Assembly: GCA_005884455.1 (NCBI GenBank)
Contig: VBCH01000226.1
Span: 1-35,670 of the forward strand
From: Betaproteobacteria bacterium
GTDB lineage: Bacteria; Pseudomonadota; Gammaproteobacteria; Burkholderiales; SG8-39
Direction of reading: 5' to 3'
Length of the DNA: 35,670 nt
Part shown: one piece after another, positions 33,089-35,670 of the stretch
Layout of the letters: each line of letters begins with the position of its first letter
Position numbering within the stretch: the stretch's first letter is position 1
Made by a program: the position numbers and the translations under genes
The notes under the pieces: model-generated
Told to the model about the DNA's origin: nothing
The model's database searches: none
The model's input: the letters and a program-made list of their open reading frames with translations, nothing else

Positions 33089-34777
33089 TCAGCCCTTGAG
33101 AGCGCGCGCCCGGATCGCGTCGAGCGTCGTGGAGGTCGTGATCGCCTGCGGGTCGATGCGGACTTCGATCAGCGCCGGTTTGCCGGAAGACGCGGTTTCG
33201 TGCTCTGCGCGTTCGAAGGCCGGTGCGAACTGCGCGGTCTCCTCCACGGTCGCGCCGTACGCGCCGTAGGCGCGCGCGAGGGCCGCGAAATCCGGGTTCT
33301 GCAGAGCCGTGCCGTAGACGCGCGCCGGGTAGTCGCGCTCCTGATGCATGCGTATCGTCCCGTACATCCCGTTGTTGACGACGACGAATATCACGGGCAG
33401 CCCGTACTGCACCGCGGTGGCGAGCTCCTGCCCGTTCATGAGGAAGTCGCCGTCGCCGTTTATCGAAACGACGACGCGCTCCGGATGCGCGACTTTCGCC
33501 GCGACGCCGGCCGGAACGCCGTAGCCCATCGAGCCGTTGGTGGGCGCGACCTGCGTGCGCAGGCCCGGATAGCGGTAGAAGCGCGAGATCCAGCCCGCGA
33601 AATTTCCCGCGCCGTTCGCGATGATCGCGTCCTCGGGGAGGCGCTCGCGCAGCCAAGCGACGATCTCGGCGAGCTGGACCCTGCCCGGGTTCGCGGTGGG
33701 TTTCGTCCACTCGAGGTAATCGGCGCGCGCCTGCTCGCGCCAGGCGCGCCACGCAGAACCGTCGAGCTTCATGCCTTTCAGAGCGGCCGCGATCTGCGGC
33801 ATGCCGGAATTGATCAGCAGCTCGCCCTGGTAGACCCGGCCGAGCTCCTCGGCGCCCGCGTGCACGTGCACGAGCTTCTGCTTGGGCCGCGGCGGCTCGA
33901 CCAGCGTGTAGGCGCCGGTGGTCATCTCGCCCAGGCGCGCGCCGATCACGAGCAGCAAATCCGCACCGCGCACGCGCTCGGCGAGCTTCGGGTTGATGCC
34001 GATGCCGACGTCGCCGACGTAATGGCCGTGGCGGTTGTCGAACAGGTCCTGGAAGCGGAACGAGCAGGCGATCGGGAGGCCCGAGCTTTCGGCGAACGCC
34101 CGCAGGTCGCGGCAGGCGTCGCGAGTCCACACCGCACCGCCAAGGATTGCCAATGGCCGCTTCGCCTGCGCCAGCAGTGCGCGGAGCTTCTCCAGGTCGC
34201 CGGCGGAAGGGCTCGCCTGCACCACCTGGTAAGGGCCGAGGTCCGCGACGCCCGCCGTCTGGGTGAGCATGTCCTCGGGCAGCGCGAGCACCACCGGCCC
34301 CGGACGGCCCGACATCGCGAGGTGGAAGGCATGGCTCACGTACTCGTGCACGCGGTCGGCGCGCTCGATCTGCGCGACCCACTTCGACATCGGCCCGAAC
34401 ATCTGGCGATAGTCGACCTCCTGGAAAGACTCGCGGTCGGCGAACTCCCCGGGAACCTGGCCTATGAACAGGATCATCGGTGTCGAGTCCTGCTGGGCGG
34501 TGTGCACGCCGATCGAGGCGTTGCTCGCTCCGGGACCCCGCGTGACGAAGCAGATCCCGGGGCGCCCGGTGACCTTGGCCCAGGCCTCGGCCATGTAGGC
34601 GGCGCCGCCGTCCTGGCGCGCGACGATCAGGCGGATAGCCTCGCGCGCGTCGTAGAGCGCGTCGAGCACCGCGAGATAGCTCTCGCCGGGAACGCAGAAC
34701 ACCGTGTCGACGCCGTGGATCTTCAGCGCATCGACGAGAATCTGCGCCGCGGTCCTCGAGGTGACGGTTCCTGCCAT
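33089..34777 (-). CDS. ThDP-dependent enzyme of the acetolactate synthase family
   Basis: A 562-residue protein with the three-domain layout of acetolactate synthase/pyruvate oxidase enzymes: an N-terminal PYR domain (AAQILVDALKIHGVDTVFCVPGES), a central domain (about 190-335) and a C-terminal PP domain. The thiamine diphosphate/Mg motif is intact, GDGDFLMNG at 441-449 with the partner NN at 468-469. The position normally held by the activating glutamate (RHE or RQE) reads RQDGG, with Asp56. The central domain lacks an obvious FAD signature. No small regulatory subunit gene (ilvH) is adjacent, so it is probably not the biosynthetic AHAS; a 2-oxoacid decarboxylase or carboligase with unknown substrate fits better. 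It converges on the preceding gene (13-bp gap). Confidence 0.87.
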   Translation of the reverse strand: MAGTVTSRTAAQILVDALKIHGVDTVFCVPGESYLAVLDALYDAREAIRLIVARQDGGAAYMAEAWAKVTGRPGICFVTRGPGASNASIGVHTAQQDSTPMILFIGQVPGEFADRESFQEVDYRQMFGPMSKWVAQIERADRVHEYVSHAFHLAMSGRPGPVVLALPEDMLTQTAGVADLGPYQVVQASPSAGDLEKLRALLAQAKRPLAILGGAVWTRDACRDLRAFAESSGLPIACSFRFQDLFDNRHGHYVGDVGIGINPKLAERVRGADLLLVIGARLGEMTTGAYTLVEPPRPKQKLVHVHAGAEELGRVYQGELLINSGMPQIAAALKGMKLDGSAWRAWREQARADYLEWTKPTANPGRVQLAEIVAWLRERLPEDAIIANGAGNFAGWISRFYRYPGLRTQVAPTNGSMGYGVPAGVAAKVAHPERVVVSINGDGDFLMNGQELATAVQYGLPVIFVVVNNGMYGTIRMHQERDYPARVYGTALQNPDFAALARAYGAYGATVEETAQFAPAFERAEHETASSGKPALIEVRIDPQAITTSTTLDAIRARALKG

Positions 34778-34814
34778 CGCGGAGTCCGTTTGTGAAAGGC
34801 GAAACTATACCGCA

Positions 34815-34830
34815 GGATTCGATAGAATCC
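34815..34830. promoter_or_regulatory. 16-bp palindrome over a -10 element in a divergent promoter
   Basis: GGATTC (34815-34820) and GAATCC (34825-34830) are inverted around GATA. TAGAAT (34823-34828), a good -10 for the CoA-binding gene 8 bases before its ATG, is inside the palindrome. On the minus strand TATAGT (34804-34809) is a possible -10 for the ThDP enzyme. The gap is 58 bp. Confidence 0.4.
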
Positions 34831-34835
34831 CGTCC

Positions 34836-35309
34836 ATGGTCGACGACATTCCCGGCTTGCGCCGAATCCTCAAGACGAGCAAGGTCATCGCAGTCGTCGG
34901 CCTCTCGGGCGACTGGTTCCGCCCGAGCTACTTCGCGGCGAAATACATGCTCGAGCACGGCTACACCGTGATCCCGGTCAACCCGGGATACGACGCCATC
35001 CTCGGCCAGAAATGCTACAAGTCGCTGCGCGACATCCCGGTGAAGGTGGACATCGTCGACTGCTTCAGAAAGACCGCGGAGATCATGCCAATCGCCGAGG
35101 ACGCGATCGCCATCGGCGCGAAAGTGCTGTGGCAGCAGCTGGGCGTGACGAACGCCGAGGCGGCGAAGAAGGTCGAGGCCGCGGGACTCGAGGCGGTCAT
35201 GGATCGCTGTGTGAAAATCGAGCACGGGCGGCTCTTCGGCGGGCTCAACTGGTGCGGGGTCAACACCCGGGTCATCTCGGCGAAGCGGCCGCAGTGGCTC
35301 CCGTACTAG
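34836..35309 (+). CDS. CoA-binding domain protein (YccU-like)
   Basis: A 157-residue single-domain Rossmann protein of the CoA_binding_2 family. Typical segments are KVIAVVGLSGDWFRPSYFAAKYMLEHGYTVIPVNPGYDAILGQKCYKSLRDIP, VDIVDCFRKTAEIMPIAEDAI, KVLWQQLGVTNAEAAKKVEAAGLEAVMDRCVKIEH. The fold binds coenzyme A or its derivatives in succinyl-CoA synthetase relatives, but small stand-alone members have no proven function. The ATG at 34836 begins the conserved domain directly. It is divergent from the ThDP enzyme and could share its control region; a link to acyl-CoA metabolism is only a suggestion. Confidence 0.9.
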   Translation: MVDDIPGLRRILKTSKVIAVVGLSGDWFRPSYFAAKYMLEHGYTVIPVNPGYDAILGQKCYKSLRDIPVKVDIVDCFRKTAEIMPIAEDAIAIGAKVLWQQLGVTNAEAAKKVEAAGLEAVMDRCVKIEHGRLFGGLNWCGVNTRVISAKRPQWLPY

Positions 35310-35338
35310 AGGATTGTCCGCCCTCTTTACGAATTGGC

Positions 35339-35367
35339 GTGCCAGGGTTTTCCTGACACGATGTGTC
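35339..35367 (+). other. Two mutually exclusive hairpins in the intergenic region
   Basis: GTGCCAGG (35339-35346) can pair with CCTGACAC (35352-35359), with one mismatch and a 5-base loop. The right arm also contains GACAC (35355-35359), which pairs perfectly with GTGTC (35363-35367) across GAT. Both cannot form at once. There is no T-run, so this is not a standard terminator. The remainder of the 140-bp gap holds only the promoter listed next. Confidence 0.45.
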
Positions 35368-35413
35368 GAGGTTCCTCCATAGACGCCGCCCAACCGCCTC
35401 TCAAGCCGTCACT

Positions 35414-35442
35414 TTGACAATCCGGGCCGAGAGGTTTGTACT
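35414..35442 (+). promoter_or_regulatory. Sigma-70-like promoter for the response regulator gene
   Basis: A consensus TTGACA (35414-35419) is followed after 17 bp by TGTACT (35437-35442), a moderate -10; TACTAG with a 19-bp spacer is the alternative. The ATG of the response regulator is 8 bases after the -10, so the leader would be very short, and CTAGGG is the only weak ribosome-site candidate. Confidence 0.5.
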
Positions 35443-35449
35443 AGGGCAC

Positions 35450-35670
35450 ATGCCCGAACCCCTCAGGATACTCGTTGCGGAAGACAGCGAAACCGACGCC
35501 GAGCTGGTGCAGCAAGAGCTGAAACGCGGAGGCCTGGACTTCCAGAGCCGCCGGGTACAGACCGAACCGGATTTCCGCCGCGAGCTCGACGAGTTCCGGC
35601 CCGATCTCATCATCTCGGATTTCTCCATGCCGCAATTCAACGGGCGCACGGCGCTCGCGATCGCGCGCGA
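35450..35670 (+). CDS. Response regulator receiver domain, cut by the window end
   Basis: The first 73 residues of a two-component receiver domain. The acidic pocket is visible as Glu11/Asp12 in ILVAEDSETDAELV, and the phosphoacceptor is Asp57 in LIISDFSMPQFNGRTAL. The sequence then runs out of the window, so the output domain, if any, cannot be seen. AEDSETDAELV near the N-terminus resembles receivers attached to histidine kinases or PAS/GGDEF proteins, but that is only an impression. It has its own promoter. Confidence 0.88.
   Translation, partial: MPEPLRILVAEDSETDAELVQQELKRGGLDFQSRRVQTEPDFRRELDEFRPDLIISDFSMPQFNGRTALAIAR

Noticed and set aside
33076-33095. Possible bidirectional terminator between the convergent genes
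   Set aside because: GGGC/GCCC and GGCTTCAGCC can pair, but the stem is short and no T-run follows on either strand.
33021-35393. A 790-codon minus-strand frame spanning the ThDP enzyme and CoA-binding gene
   Set aside because: Shadow frame crossing two real genes and their promoters; the translation is strongly arginine-biased.
1-35670. tRNA genes, IS elements, integrases and CRISPR arrays
   Set aside because: The gaps are too short for most RNA genes, no transposase or integrase-like protein is present, and no spaced direct repeats were seen.

Overview
The window reads as a chromosomal segment of a GC-rich betaproteobacterium, probably an environmental, sulfur-oxidising lineage. Three things point there. 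The ssb / YajR-type MFS / divergent uvrA block is a familiar betaproteobacterial arrangement. FmdB-DUF502 genes lie near a bacterial-type aspartyl-tRNA synthetase carrying the residues of the non-discriminating form. There is also a soxYZAXB thiosulfate-oxidation operon. Coding density is very high, with many 1-4 bp overlaps and no gap above about 170 bp. I saw no tRNA, rRNA, transposase, integrase or CRISPR array.

Layout. 0-3.1 kb (+): a three-gene synthase-dependent exopolysaccharide module (processive GT2 synthase, small membrane protein, TPR plus outer-membrane beta-barrel); upstream genes may lie outside the window. 3.1-5.2 kb (-): aspS and a barstar-like gene. 5.2-10.5 kb: a tightly overlapping (-) operon of COG4648 membrane protein, LpxL-type acyltransferase, LolA-like carrier and MMPL/RND exporter, with a divergent methyltransferase. 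10.5-12.4 kb (-): an unrecognised exported protein, DUF502 and FmdB. 12.4-16.5 kb (-): soxYZAXB, with a 28-bp palindrome over its predicted start site. 16.5-20.6 kb: PlsC-like acyltransferase and GT2 (+), ketosynthase and acyl carrier protein (-), and a second methyltransferase (+). 20.6-25.3 kb: ssb, yajR and uvrA. 25.3-30.1 kb: aspartase divergent from a gltIJKL-type Asp/Glu ABC transporter. 30.1-35.7 kb: a spermidine-synthase-like membrane fusion protein, a ThDP enzyme of the acetolactate synthase family, a CoA-binding protein, and the start of a response regulator.

How the genes fit together. The most interesting feature is a set of nine genes in two blocks (5.2-10.5 and 16.5-20.6 kb): ACP, ketosynthase, two acyltransferases, GT2, two methyltransferases, LolA-like carrier, MMPL exporter and COG4648 protein. 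Together they look like an aryl-polyene-type or orphan type II fatty-acid/lipid pathway. It is split by sox and housekeeping genes and lacks, in this window, a ketoreductase, dehydratase and acyl-activating ligase. The first block lies exactly where the usual FmdB-DUF502-aspS neighbourhood would be continuous. The sox genes would oxidise thiosulfate through the SoxYZ carrier; soxCD is not here. Aspartase and the gltIJKL transporter together suggest aspartate uptake and deamination. Other notable points are an aspartyl-tRNA synthetase with a shortened insertion domain and several candidate regulatory hairpins and palindromes.
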